From Unio delphinus (Eukaryota > Mollusca > Bivalvia > Unionida > Unionidae), in assembly GCA_029339505.1 (NCBI GenBank), contig JAQISU010000098.1, positions 1,996,001 to 2,060,000 on the forward strand: a stretch of 64,000 bases of DNA, written 5' to 3'. The translations under genes and the position numbers were made by a program. Below, piece by piece: positions 22,994 through 35,542 of this stretch. Under the pieces are notes generated by a model that was not told the origin of the DNA, searched no databases, and worked only from the letters and a program-made list of their open reading frames with translations. Position 1 is the stretch's first letter. Each line of letters opens with the position of its first letter.

Positions 22994-23760
22994 GAATGTA
23001 ACAGTTATCTGCTTTTGGGGGCAATACCTTCATTATGCCCGTGTGTTCGCATAAGTTCTGATGATGTATGTTGTTGCATTGACAAATCCTCTATTTAGAT
23101 CTGAGGGTCAGGCGATTTTCATCGATTACGTCCTTACAGCTCCTAGAGACTGTTCAGACCAAAAGATGGTTCAACATTTCGGACTAGCTTGTTAACTACA
23201 GATTCAGGTGCTCATTCCTTAGACGTCTACTTATTGAACCCAGACATAAACACAGCACCCAATCCACTCTCCATCTACAACACCATAGAGCGCTTCATGT
23301 TCACCTCAATCAAATAAACATACATGAGAATATTCTTAACGGAATAAAGCAGGATCTGCTACAAGCAATTCATGTGAGTGGTGTGTCCTACGCAGGGTCT
23401 TATATGGGAAACCATCTCCACTTGGGGATGTCGAATAAATGCCTGGTTGATGATAGATGATTGTTCATTGTGGACCCTGTTCATCTCTTTTGCCCATCTT
23501 CGTAGTTTCTTTTCTTTGTCATCGAGCAGTGTAGTACCACCGTCAGCACTTCGCCTTGGAAATGTTCCTGACGATTGTGGCCATTAGATTGTCTACAAAA
23601 CATCATGTTTTTTCCTGTCTGCGTTAGACTGAATCTCATCTGCGTTTTTACGACAAAACTTACGCTCACTCGTTCGGTCGTAGTCTGCCGTACTGAAATG
23701 GCTGGAGGATGTATTCGGTCTCCACGGATTAACTCATCAACCTTTGGAGATTTTTGTCAT
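21650..23760. other. GC-elevated zone with broken coding-like stretches
   Basis: Outside the (ATT)n tract this 2-kb zone is richer in GC and CpG than the surrounding DNA, and frames on both strands read as mixed protein-like sequence interrupted by stops. Examples are plus near 22150-22280 (RDIPTPSEKTRTPFREQ) and minus near 23500-23440 (LLDDKEKKLRRWAKEMNRVH). I cannot name a family. A decayed transposon or processed gene copy is the likeliest explanation, by inference from composition. Confidence 0.3.
22940..22993. repeat. (ATT)n microsatellite
   Basis: About 18 units. Unlike the LINE tails, no LINE 3' sequence is attached on either side. Confidence 0.95.
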
Positions 23761-24049
23761 TTTAGACTAAATTAGAAATAGGAAAGACATTCTTTGGCAT
23801 AACTTCTGAATTCAGCCAAATCCATCTGCTTCCAAGAGAGTTTCGTTTAGCCGTATGCCTAGTTGTGTTAAAAACGTTTTTGTGTTTGGTCATTTTGCTC
23901 GCGCATGTGCAGAACCGTAAAAAGTTTTATTTTATTTTATTTTGTACTTATTGGACACATCATGTTCGTGTCCTTGCCACTTTTTATACCAAATCTCAGA
24001 CTTACCCTACTGTGTGTTAAGGTTTTCAGACTGACTGATTTTTTTTTAG

Positions 24050-24147
24050 AGCTCAGGCCAAAAAGAAAAATGTCTGACATCCGGAATCAAAAATCGGCAA
24101 ATGTTTGCTGTGAAACATCGAGTCTAGGAAAACGTCTTGCAAAGCGA
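24050..24147 (+). CDS. Possible exon, splice-bounded
   Basis: A T-rich acceptor (GACTGATTTTTTTTTAG) ends at 24049. The following 98 bases are open in one frame, reading LRPKRKMSDIRNQK then SANVCCETSSLGKRLAKR, to a weak donor GTAGAA. The frame remains open a further 20 codons. The peptide is basic and unrecognised. An ATG lies inside it at 24070. Evidence is limited to the acceptor and the open frame. Confidence 0.22.
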
Positions 24148-24556
24148 GTAGAAAATCCAGATTATTCTATATCATTGTTGGGCTACATATATCTTTTTTT
24201 TCCATAATAACACCTACTTTGGTGTACCATAAATGAGCTTGACGTTACATATATCAGAAGTAGGGTGCAGCATTGTGACGTATACACGTGTCACTAGGTT
24301 TAGCTAAAGTCTTGGAAACCATTTTATCAACGACCAGTCTAGTCCCCCATTAGAGCTTTTAATGCCTTAGAGCAGAGGCTGCGAGGCAAGTGACGGAAAG
24401 GAGTGACGTCTGGAGTTGAGCCACAAAATAGCCATTGGTTGATTTGAAGAGAGCAAAACGACAACATAATAATAATTAATAAATAATAATTAATAACAAT
24501 AGTATGATGAGAACAATTATTAACCATCATTAACTTCATCATAATGTGTGTTAATA
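24148..24556. other. No gene recognised
   Basis: No supported frame or array. AATAATTAATAA repeats occur just before the compound tract. Confidence 0.4.
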
Positions 24557-24564
24557 TTCTTCTT

Positions 24565-24657
<93 letters not shown>

Positions 24658-24677
24658 GTTGTTGTTGTTGTTGTTGT
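24557..24677. repeat. Compound (CTT)n-(ATT)n-(GTT)n tract
   Basis: Three trinucleotide repeats follow without gaps: about 12 CTT, 21 ATT and 7 GTT units, each one base different from the next. Confidence 0.95.
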
Positions 24678-26064
24678 AGCAACATATTTAGCACATGATA
24701 AGTGAACTCATATGAAAATTTAAGAAACAAGTTAAAATTAGCTGATTATAAACAATACTATTGTTAGATTCACTGATAAGACATATCAATGATTTAAGAA
24801 AGACGACAAATTAGTACTTAAATTATATCGGTTTTAGCAGGCGTCACGGAATACTTCGGCACGAAATACATTGTTTATTTGTAATCCCTCATTTCAGGTT
24901 AGTGAGATCGAAGGTACCATAAGGCCTGATTTTACTATTCAGTGAATGATGTTGTCCCGTGTCTTGGTTGCCGAAGTGCCTAGCCTAGTCTCGAATCCGT
25001 AATAAATGAACACTAATGAGGCTCTTACTAAGAACGGTCAGTACGAGCTGAAAAGATCGTACTATTCGTTAGTCATAAAGTGTTTCATACCTCTTCAAGT
25101 ACTGTCCCTACATGAGATTGCAATAAACGTAACTTAAAATAAAGTTAAACCCCACCCTCACCTAAGGTGTCCTAGAAACCTCTTTTCAAAATTGCCGCCG
25201 ATCGAACAGTTTGTACTATTAAAACTTTTAATGTTTTAGACATCGTTTCGTACACCTAAAAAGCTGAGTGTTACGGTGCTTCAAAAATGTTTATATACCC
25301 CTATATTAGCAAAATATATGATAATACTTTTAGCAATAAAGTGTTTCATAAATGTTCACGTGTCCGAGACGAGCAAAAAAGATAGTGCAATTTGTTATTA
25401 GTAAGTTGTTAGGTTTTTGTTACAGAAATATTAACGTATAATCATAGAGCCCAAAAGATAATATATTTCAATATTAAGGTGCTTCAGAAATGTTTACGTG
25501 TCCTTTGAATGGACCTTGAGTAGTAAGGTATTTTTAGACTCAACATTCTAATATCGGCTACGTTTCAGGGCACTTCCACGCATAAAAATTGATATTTACG
25601 GTCCTTACATTAGTATTTGCCTTTTTTAAGTTAATAATTCTGAGGAAAAAATATTACTTGATTGTGATAACAGGACGATATTCTCACGTTCATCTGATGT
25701 CATGATTGTCTACCAAAATTCAGAGCAATTCCTTCAAAAAATTGTGGGATTAGTTGGAGAACTGTGAGACTATTCATTTTTAGAAACCCCAAACGGTATA
25801 AATCTTGGAATAAAAACACAAGAGCCACAGGACAGAGTAATGGGATCAACTGAGTCTGTTATCTATATTGTCTTCCTTCGGGGCCATTCTTTAGAAGCTA
25901 TGGGATGAGTTACGCACAGAAGAATGGTTATATAGTTTATACATTCGTCGACATCAAAATGCTCCATAATTCCGGTCAATAATTCTAAAACATAATGAAA
26001 AGAAAAGTTGCATGTACATGTTCACTGACTGTCGGTAATGTCTGATTAGGTTTAGGGCAATTTA
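24678..26064. other. No gene recognised
   Basis: AT-rich sequence with no supported frame. The phrase GTGCTTCA.AAATGTTTA recurs loosely at about 25278 and 25482, hinting at an old diverged repeat. Confidence 0.35.
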
Positions 26065-26232
<168 letters not shown>

Positions 26233-26324
26233 TTAACAGTCAATCTTTAAATGATAGTGTATACATAAACTATTGAACTATGTAAAAAGTCTACATTAGC
26301 TTCTATACATTATATAATACCAGC

Positions 26325-26500
26325 TCTGTCGAATGGTTGCCAAGTTCAGTTGGTTAGAGCGTCGTACTATAATATGAATGCCGTGGTTTCGATACCCTCT
26401 CTGGTTACATTATGCACCTATTTGCTACATATTGTCCTCATTCATTGACTATATGAACAGAAAAGTAGTGCAGGTGGGCCTGCCTTAAAAAGTATTTGGT
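26325..26500 (+). mobile_element. tRNA-derived SINE, type B
   Basis: The tRNA-like head contains GTTCAGTTGGTTAGAGCGTC (A box) and GTGGTTTCGATACCC (B box) at normal spacing, then an unrelated body with CTCATTCATTGACTATATG. The B box is altered and no 3' terminator follows, so I call a SINE rather than a tRNA gene. Only one copy is in the window. Confidence 0.5.
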
Positions 26501-26711
26501 TCATATTGGTATGAAGTAAAACATTAATTACAGGGCCTGACCAATCACTTTGCTGTAAATCGTAAAAATGAAAGAAAATTTTAACTATAAGAAAAAGAAG
26601 AATCAAGTCAATGTGATCATGTATGAATGCACAAAGACGATAGACAAAGGTTTATATAATGCAGGGGGGCACATCAATATGTTCAGAAACGTATAGCACT
26701 GAGGACCGTGT

Positions 26712-26905
26712 ACACGTTGAGCACGTAAAGGGTTAGAGCGTCCGCCGCGGGAGCGGGAGGTCGTGGGTTCGATCCGCGGCCGAGTCATACCAAAGACTTA
26801 CACAAATGGTACTAACAGCTGCCTCGCTTGGCGCTCAGCATTAAGAAGTTAGTGTTAGGACTGGTCGGCCGGATGTCAGGATAATGTGACTGGGTGGGAA
26901 AGGTC
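26712..26905 (+). mobile_element. SINE family C, 3'-truncated
   Basis: Head AGGGTTAGAGCGTCCGCCGC and a perfect B box GGGTTCGATCC (26765-26775), then CGGCCGAGTCATACCAAAGA, GCCTCGCTTGGCGCTCAGCA and GATAATGTGACTGGGTGGG. It stops before the 3' third of the family, near a long (TG)n-(AG)n tract. Confidence 0.85.
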
Positions 26906-26937
26906 CCGACTAATCTTTCGGAAGCTGCCTTGCGTAC

Positions 26938-28045
<1,108 letters not shown>

Positions 28046-28296
28046 GGGTGGGGTGACCAAGTAGGCTAATGCGATAATCTTTACCAATCACTGACATCCA
28101 GCCTCTGTCCTAGTGGGTATAGTCTCGTTTCGGCCAATAAAGGTATGTGAAAAAGTTTGCCAGCGCTTCACGTTAAGTCGGTGGTTGTTTCCGTAATTTT
28201 CCAGTGTTTTGCACCCACCAAGTATACTGGCTGCCTGCCGTGTATAGCATAAAATGTGCTGAAAAATGACGTCAGGCCTACCAAACCCCAAAAAAG
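28046..28296 (+). mobile_element. SINE family A, diverged
   Basis: It shares order and spacing with the copy at 6117: head TGACCAAGTAGGCTAATGCG, then GGTATGTGAAAAAGTTTGCC, GTCGGTGGTTGTTTCCG, ACTGGCTGCCTGCCGTGTAT and the tail GCTGAAAAATGACGTCAGGC then AAACCCC. Several substitutions in the head mark it as older. Confidence 0.8.
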
Positions 28297-29559
28297 AAAA
28301 AAGTCTAATATAATGAACTTGTTAGAAAGCACTATAGTTGTATTATCAGACGGCAAAGGAAAAATACAGCTATATTTCAATTATATTTACTGTATATTTA
28401 AAAAAAAAGACAAGAAAGACACACGAAAAATTTAAGTGATTTTTTTTTTATAGATCTATGATTGCAACGACTCAATTTGATTCTGTAAAAGTAATAAGGC
28501 TGTGAAAAAGACACTTAACTTACATGGGATTCTAACTCGAGACGTTTTGGCATGCACAATGATTGCGCTACGAACTCAGCTATACAAATTTCGCGTTTTG
28601 GCCTGGTGACTGTTAGGACAGTGCACATTGTGAGTATGAAAATTACATTTTAAAATGTGTTAAAAACATATATTCCGCAATGAGCGCAGTCGACTAAGTC
28701 TGAGATTTATCAGATAGTGTTTGGTTAGAAGATCCGTTGAAAACGAATTTTATAGAGTTAATCCCTTGTGCTCAAGGGTAAGCCTATGTGTTGATTTTTG
28801 TGTAGAAAATGTAATTTAAGCTTCTTTCTATTAGTTGAAAATAAATTAGTAATTTCATTTTTGGGTAATTCACAATGAATTATCAGTTCACTGTTAAAAA
28901 AAAAGTCTCCCTGAAATTTAAATTTTGGATTGAACAACCGCTTTTCAGGGATAAACTATACAAATTGACTATGCCACGTGATTTATTTGCAAGAAAACAA
29001 AATCATTAGATTGGAAGATAATTCACTAAAACGTTCCTTATTACAATTATGAATCTTCTAGTCATGCTGACCTTGTACGGAAAAGCATGCGTTACTCCTT
29101 GAATTCTTTGAACTTTTTTATAACAACAATGAACAAAATTCAATGATATACGCATGCTTTCGTTTATTGTATTATAAGAACCTTCTGCATAGAAAAGAAT
29201 ATGAAGACGTGAGTGTGGTCAATCAAGGGTTGGTGCAAATGATTATTTTGGTGCAAACATCTTTTACATATATAATGCATAAAAAAATGAAGCAGCAGTG
29301 CTTCAAGAAAACAGTGAATTCGTAATAAAAATAAACAGTCCTATTGCCAAGACTCTTTAACGGCGTGTATTTTCACTGCCTAAATATGAACATCGTCTTT
29401 ACAACACAACATTTACCAAACATAGTGACATGCGTTGACTTTGCGATGTATTTCGGTATAATTCAACATATTCATGAATCTCCTTTTGTTAGACTTGCTT
29501 TCGTACTGATACAAAGGTAAGACTGTGAATAAGCTCAAATTCTGATAATACTTTGCGAG
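28297..29559. other. No gene recognised; weak tRNA-like segment
   Basis: Near 28535-28595 the minus strand shows a very diverged tRNA-like arrangement (TAGCTGAGTTCGTAGCGC, later GAGTTAGAATCCC). Nothing else stands out. Confidence 0.3.
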
Positions 29560-30475
29560 AATGTTCTCACCCATAACAACGAGACGAATAGAGTTTTTGT
29601 TGTCACCCATAACAACGAGACGAAGAAGGGTTTTGCCATGACAGGTTTCCTAAAACAATGTGATATATAGTGTTTTTGCCAAGACATGCTTATTACAAAA
29701 TGATCAATAGGGCTTTTGCCAAGACATATTTTCTATAACAACGTGACGAATAGGGTTTTGTCTAGACATGTTTCCTACAACATTGTGATTTATAAGGTTT
29801 TTATTCTCCGAAATAACAAGGAGATCAATAAGATATCAGCCAAGACAGTTTTCCAATAACGTGATGAATTTCGAGTAGACAGGTTTTCTATAACAATGTG
29901 ATGAATTTCGAGTAGACAGGTTTTCTATAACAATGTGATGAATTTCGAGTAGACAGGTTTTCTATAACAATGTGATGAATTTCGAGTAGACAGGTTTTCT
30001 ATAGCAATGTGATGAATATGGCTATTGCAAAGACAGGTTTCCTCTAATAATGTGATCAATAGGGTTTTTGTTCTCCCTGCGATGAAAAGGGTTTCTGCTA
30101 AGACAAAACATGTGTCATAAAACAATGTGATGAATAGGTTTTTGCCAAGACGGTTTCCTATAGCAATGTGATGAATAAGGTTCTTCGCCAAGACATGTTT
30201 CCCATAACAATCTGATCAATATGTTTTTTTTTCCCTCACATATAACAACGTAATTAAAAGGCTTTTTCAAAACACGTTTCCTACAACAACATGATGAATA
30301 AGATCTTTGTTCTCACCCATACCAATGTGATGAAAAGTGTTTTTGCCAAGACAAGTTTCTTGTAACAATGTTATGAATAGGGTTTTGCCAAGACACGTTT
30401 CCTATAACAATATGATGAATAGGTTTATGCCTAGACATGTTTCCTATAGTGATGTGATGAAGCCGATTTTGTCAA
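29560..30475. repeat. Minisatellite, unit about 43 bp, with a 37-bp subarray
   Basis: Units built from CAAGACAGGTTTCCTATAAC followed by AATGTGATGAATAGGGTTTT repeat about 20 times with indels. Inside it, four near-identical 37-bp units start at 29861, 29898, 29935 and 29972. Short frames on both strands are artefacts of the repeat. Confidence 0.9.
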
Positions 30476-30589
30476 GGCGGATATTTTATACTTACTTTGG
30501 CGCTTTAAAATTTGACTTGCATGTATAAGTAAAGCACATGGAAAAGTAACTTGCATGATATATACTACTACTACTACTACTACTACCTC

Positions 30590-30641
<52 letters not shown>

Positions 30642-30677
30642 CAGGACTTTGTATAGCGCCTAATCTTTAGAAGCTCT

Positions 30678-30879
30678 GTGTGTGTGGGGGTGGGTGGGTG
30701 GGGGGGGGGGGTGTTTGAGATTAGAATTTTTAGTGTAGCTTTACAAAAAATTCAGTCATATCGCTACGATGTCTGCAGTTTGGCAGTTTACAGTGATGTC
30801 TAGCACTGGGGCATCATGTCGAACCCACGACTTACCGCTTTTGCGGCGGACGTTCTAACCACTAGGTCACCGGAGCGGT
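30678..30879 (-). mobile_element. SINE family C nested in LINE copy 2
   Basis: The 12-bp sequence TTTAGAAGCTCT flanks it on both sides (30666-30677 and 30880-30891), a perfect target-site duplication of LINE sequence. The tail is a GT/GGGT-rich run (30678-30717). The copy lacks the middle third of the family: the junction runs from GGGGCATCATG straight into TCGAACCCACGAC. It must be younger than the LINE. Confidence 0.92.
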
Positions 30880-31570
30880 TTTAGAAGCTCTAAGCGTCTT
30901 ACAACATCTACATTGAAATGACTACAAAAAACAAAAACACCAGTATGAAATTAGAAAACATAGAAAATGCTGAAAATGTATAAGTTATGAAACATTATTA
31001 GTCTTTAAGTTTGTTTTTGCAGTCGTAAAAGGTGAGTTTTAAGAGCACTCGCTGTGTCTTTGTGTCTGATTGCACTTGGCAGCTCATTCTACGTTGCTAG
31101 GCCCTGATAAGCAAAAGAACATTGTCCATATGACGTCGCTTTCATGATAGGAATAATGAGTATACAATTGTCAGAAGAGGAGCGTAAGTAAATTGCCGGT
31201 GTGTACACATGGGCGAGGTCAGATAGGTATGATGGAATGGACTCCGTCAGTGAAACGTAACACAGAATATTTTATTGTATGATTCTAGATCGAATAGATA
31301 GCCAGTGTAAGGTACAGAGCAGCGGGGAGTTGTGCTCTGATTGTGGTACTCTAAAGATGATCCGAGCAGCTGTGGTTTGAACTTTTTGAAGTTTCTGGAG
31401 TAGATATTGAGATGAACAAGACAGAGTTGAGTTACAATAGTCCAGTCTTGAAAGTACTAATGAACACACAAGTTTTTTAGTGGCATCAACTGAAAGATAT
31501 TTGCGAATGGAGCTTATGCTTCTCAGCTCAAGATATGCAGCCTTGCATATGTTCATGATATGTTGGTCAG

Positions 31571-31735
31571 AGGCGTAGCTGGGGGGGGGGGGGGGCAGGG
31601 GGGGGTACATATGTCCCCGGGCGCCAAGGTACAGGGGCGCCAAAATGAGGCTTACAACGTTACATTATCCCCGGATTATAATGTAACGTTGTAAGCCTCA
31701 TTTTGGCGCCCCTGTACCTTGGCGCCCGGGGGGCT
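31571..31735. repeat. Perfect 54-bp inverted repeat in a GC-rich insert
   Basis: Arms at 31615-31668 and 31678-31731 are exact reverse complements separated by 9 bp. A G-run (31581-31605) precedes the left arm, after GTCAGAGGCGTAGCT. The insert replaces about 140 bp of LINE sequence between GACATGTTGG and TCAGAAT in copy 3, and TCAG is found at both junctions. Transcribed, it would fold into a long perfect hairpin. The AGGCGTAGC motif is reminiscent of ends of some hAT-type nonautonomous elements; that link is tentative. Confidence 0.9.
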
Positions 31736-31739
31736 GGGG

Positions 31740-32396
31740 TCAGAATGACCTCAGTTTTATCATCTTCATCTGCAGCTTGGTACGCGTCATGCATGATTGC
31801 ACATCAAAAATGCGCCTCTCTACTCCTTGGATGGTAGCATGAACTTCAGTTGGGTGGCTAGACTTGCATAGTTTGGTGTCATCAGCGTACAATTGGTGAG
31901 ACACTGGGTGATGATCTATGACACTTGACGAGCGGCTGAGTGTATTGAATGAAGGGAACAGGTCCAACAACAGACCCTGTGGAACACCACAACATAGATC
32001 AACTGGGCTGGAGTGTATTCCATTTGCAGATACAATTTGTGTCCTGTTGACTAAGTATGACTTAAACCACAGTAAGACTGTATTGTGAATGCCAAATACA
32101 TGATGGAGAAGTTGAAGTAATAGGTCATGGTCTATTGTGTCAAATGCTGCAGACAAATCAAGGAGGGTGAGGACCACAATCTTTCCGCTATCCAAAGCAG
32201 AGTGAATGTCATTAACTACTTTGAGAAGAGTAGTTTCAGTACTGTGGCAAGGGCGATATGCAGACTGTACATTGCTAAAAATACTGTTTGAATTCAACTG
32301 AGATACAAGTTGGGTTTGAACGACTTTTCTAAGATTTTTTTTATATGAACGGGAGATTTGAAACTGGGCGGTAGTTCTTTGAATCGTTATGATCAA
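31740..32396 (-). pseudogene. Reverse transcriptase core, LINE copy 2
   Basis: A 218-codon open fragment spans the RT palm: VQSAYRPCHSTETTLLK, then LDLSAAFDTIDHD (motif A, catalytic Asp present), WFKSYLVNRTQIVSANG, GVPQG (motif B) and HQLYADDTK (motif C, YADD intact), then the start of the post-RT region. It would copy LINE RNA at the nicked target. It is isolated by frameshifts from the C-terminal fragment (31272-31643, partly within the palindrome) and from the endonuclease, so it is a fossil despite intact catalytic motifs. Translation would start within the domain, with no plausible ATG. Confidence 0.9.
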
Positions 32397-33130
32397 GTGT
32401 TGGTTTAATCAGCAGAGACTTTACAACAGCAGTTTTGAGAAATGATGGGGATTGCCCGGATGAGAGAGAGGTATTAATAACATCAGTTAGTGAAGGCAAT
32501 ATTTAGTCTTAGGTCTCAAGCAGTAGTATTGTTGAAATTGGATCACGTTCACATGACTTTGCTGCACTCAACATCACGACTGTCCGTACTATATCCATAG
32601 AGGCAGGTTCAAATGCACCTAATGCTTGTCGCTGAAATTCTGTATCATAAATGAATGGGGATGACGAGTCAATTCAAATTGTATTGTCAAGCGTATCTCT
32701 AATGGTTTGTACTTTGTCACGGAAGAACTTTGTAAATAGGTCCGGAAGGTCTGTTGGAGAGAAGGTAGTTGGAAGTGGTATACATTTGTTCCTCGACATT
32801 AGTTTGTTAGTCATCTCGAAGAGCGCTTTGCAGCTGGAACTCTTCTTGATCTTAGTACTGTAGTGTGGTAATTTAGATAAATGGACTATGTTTGTGGCGT
32901 TCTTCTTAGCGGCATTATTTATTTGTTTATGAATAGTGAGTCTGGTGGAAAGGCAAAACCTCTTTGATTTACGGCGGTATCTTCAGCACTGCGAAGCTGG
33001 TCCCTAACACTGCTATACCACGGAGAAAACTTTTAAATTGGTACTCTGCACTTAGTGGCTGGAGCATGCGTTTCAAGCAACGAACGCATGCAGTTATCGA
33101 GTTGTTCTGCTGTAGGAGGTAAGAAAATTG

Positions 33131-33500
33131 TTAGGTTTGTGTTTGGATGTCATGCATTAGTTTGGTTCTATTTATCACACGGAGGTTTCTCTTAGAAGCA
33201 AGTAAAGGTTGAGGGTTAGGGACTGATATAATGCAGAGGTTTTTTGATGCAAGTTTGTGGGATGCAAGGGTGGATCGCAGAATATTATCATCACGTCTAT
33301 GAAAAATCCAGTCTAAAATGTGACCATGTTTATGGTTGGGTTGGTTAACTGACTGTTTAAGGTTGAAAATATAAATAGAATCTAGGAGTTTTGACGTGTA
33401 TGAGTTTCCAGGACAGTCAAAGGCAAAGGTTGAAATCTCCAAGAATAATCAGGTTGCCACCTATCGAATTTCCATACTCCAGGAGATTCGGAAAATGTTC
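33131..33500 (-). pseudogene. AP-type endonuclease fragment, LINE copy 2
   Basis: Two minus-strand pieces match the endonuclease part of LINE copy 4: LLEYGNSIGGNLIILGDFN (33480-33420) with the GDFN catalytic motif, then a frame with GNSYTSKLLDS, NLKQSVNQP and KHGHILDWI (33442-33131). The Asn and Asp of GDFN are conserved. A frameshift lies between the pieces and the 5' end is lost at the (TA)n tract. Confidence 0.8.
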
Positions 33501-33576
<76 letters not shown>

Positions 33577-33606
33577 TATATATATATATATATTTGGAAC
33601 ATTTTA
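33492..33606. repeat. (TA)n tract with inverted 13-bp non-TA ends
   Basis: About 45 TA units with one AAA interruption near 33571. The sequences outside the TA run mirror each other: AAAATGTTCCAAA on the left and TTTGGAACATTTT on the right. The left one is LINE endonuclease sequence. Confidence 0.9.
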
Positions 33607-34569
33607 TATCGCTCTTTTATTCAAAACTTTAATCATCATTATTTGTTTGCTAAGAGCTTCATGAATATATCCTACTCCATTTAAATGTACTTCCTCTTGA
33701 CTTTTATTGCTTTTGGAGGAAGTAATCTGATTTACAACTCTAATTCTTCTATAATAAAAACAAAAGATAGGATAGGTAAGAACGATGAAGATAATTTGTG
33801 CTAGGCAGCAAGCAAATAGATTTCGTTTTCATATTCTTTGAAGATTGTTTTGAATCAGTGTATTCTATGATTGACTCTTGCTGCACGGGTTGCATAACTA
33901 TGGGACGTGATTGAACTGAGGTTGAAATACAATTGGGGTAGAGCTGATTCTAGCTTTTGTTGAACACTTTATCAAGAAATGTAATATATTGAGTTTGTTT
34001 TCGCCATTAAGTACTGTATAGTGACTGTTGATATGATATGTTGAGATAAGATATACGAAATGGTTTCTGAACCATTTCCACAGAGGAATCGTAAAATGAC
34101 ATCTAAAAACGATTAAAACTAAAGTCAGATTATTAACTTGATAAGGTTTTGTCTGAGACGGAATATATTCATTAGACCAAATAAAATAAACATAAACGCG
34201 ATTTAATCTGTTTGTTCCACACAACTGCTGTCATTTTTTTTACATGGCATTATTAATCAGCAGTAGGTTAATTAAATGCAATAGTCTTCACTCTTATAAA
34301 TTAACTAAATTCCAGAACAATATCCTTTTGTGGCAATAACTGGTCGATTGTTTTACGTTGCATCGTTAAAGATTACCGTTTGATAAATGCAATCAAATGT
34401 ATATAAATTACTGAATTTATCGTTCAGTCCCACTCTCCCTGAATTCTTTTCTCCTCCACCCCCACTCCACCCCCTTTATGCCTTCATTTCCTCCTTTTTA
34501 TCTTTAGTTTGTTTGATAAAATTACTTTATATCACGACTTTTTTTAATTCTGTTTCAAAAATTAACTTC
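33607..34569. other. No gene recognised
   Basis: AT-rich DNA; the frame at 33898-34224 (minus) has no recognisable content. Confidence 0.4.
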
Positions 34570-34735
34570 TTATATATAGATTGCCAACATTGTGACATAT
34601 TTTCAACATTGTGACATAAATTGTCAACATTGTGACATAGATTTGTAACATTGTGACATAGATTGCCAACATTGTGACATAGATTGCCAACACTGACATA
34701 GATTGCCAACATTGTGACATAGATTGTCTGGCCAC
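34570..34735. repeat. 21-bp minisatellite
   Basis: About seven units of ATTGTGACATAGATTGCCAAC with small deletions. The minus-strand NLCHNV repeat frame is an artefact. Confidence 0.92.
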
Positions 34736-35542
34736 GTTGGGATTCGTATTAAAGAGAAACCATAAACAAGCTACAAATTTGCCTACAGTGTAATATTTCC
34801 TAATGTTGTATTAGAGCGCATGAAGAGAAACGTGTTGCATGCACACAAGTATCAATAAGCATTTATACAAAATTGTATGGGAAACATTTGTTATAATTTC
34901 CAGCTTTCATTTGACTTCTGGAATTTTGCAATATATGAAGCATCCAACTAAACGAATGGTTTTTCGATCCATCTGTAATTGAAGAGTAGTCATGCAAAGG
35001 ATAATGTATCTGGTAATGTATTTGTTTCTTCTGAAGACGTTCGTCCATTAAATTGATAATCTGTCGCAAAAGGAGCACAGATTATGTGTCTGAGCAATAT
35101 TTGTTATATAAATAAAGAAAAGCAACTAAAAAAGATAACTCATCCCAGCGCCACATCTTGTTTTATAACTCTTTTCGAAACATGACATGCATAGATCAAA
35201 CGACAGTAACTTTATTTTCAATGATTTGGTAAGCGGCTTATATGATGTGTGTGTGTAGATCGAAGGTTATGCCTCTGTCTTCAATGCTTTGATAAGCGTA
35301 AGTGTTGCATTCGTTGTTAAGGCTGTATAGAAAACACAGAATATTCACTTATATTAACGAGACTTTCTAAGCTAATATGATAGAATGGTACATATGTATT
35401 ATTCGCTATCTATCGAGGTCAGTGTGGAACAAGGTATATATTTACTATACCACTTCTATCTAAATACGTGTGGTATGTAGATATAAATTTACTCTTAGCT
35501 GCTTTTTATCCAAGTCAGTGTGGCACAACTTATATCTAAGTT

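Larger units (their letters stand above)
30593..33500 (-). mobile_element. CR1/L2-like LINE, copy 2
   Basis: This is the longest CR1/L2-like copy on the minus strand. The (ATT)n tail is at 30593-30641, the 3' untranslated and C-terminal RT region to about 31570, the RT core at 31740-32396, and endonuclease-domain fragments at 33131-33500 (GGNLIILGDFN at the 5' end). It breaks at the (TA)n tract at 33503. Two later events interrupt it: a SINE at 30678-30879 and a palindrome-bearing segment at 31571-31735 that replaces roughly 140 bp of LINE sequence present in copy 3. Frameshifts separate the domains, so it is non-functional. Confidence 0.9.

Noticed and set aside
26325..26390. Functional tRNA gene
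   Set aside because: The B box is altered and the arms do not close, so a SINE head is more likely. The same reasoning excludes the heads at 14.96, 26.74, 36.39 and 37.46 kb, which are followed by shared SINE bodies.
29560..30475. CRISPR-like array
   Set aside because: The spacers are not distinct: the whole unit repeats. The sequence is eukaryotic and no associated genes exist.
34863..35078. Minus-strand exon after an acceptor-like site
   Set aside because: No donor, polyadenylation signal or family match supports it.
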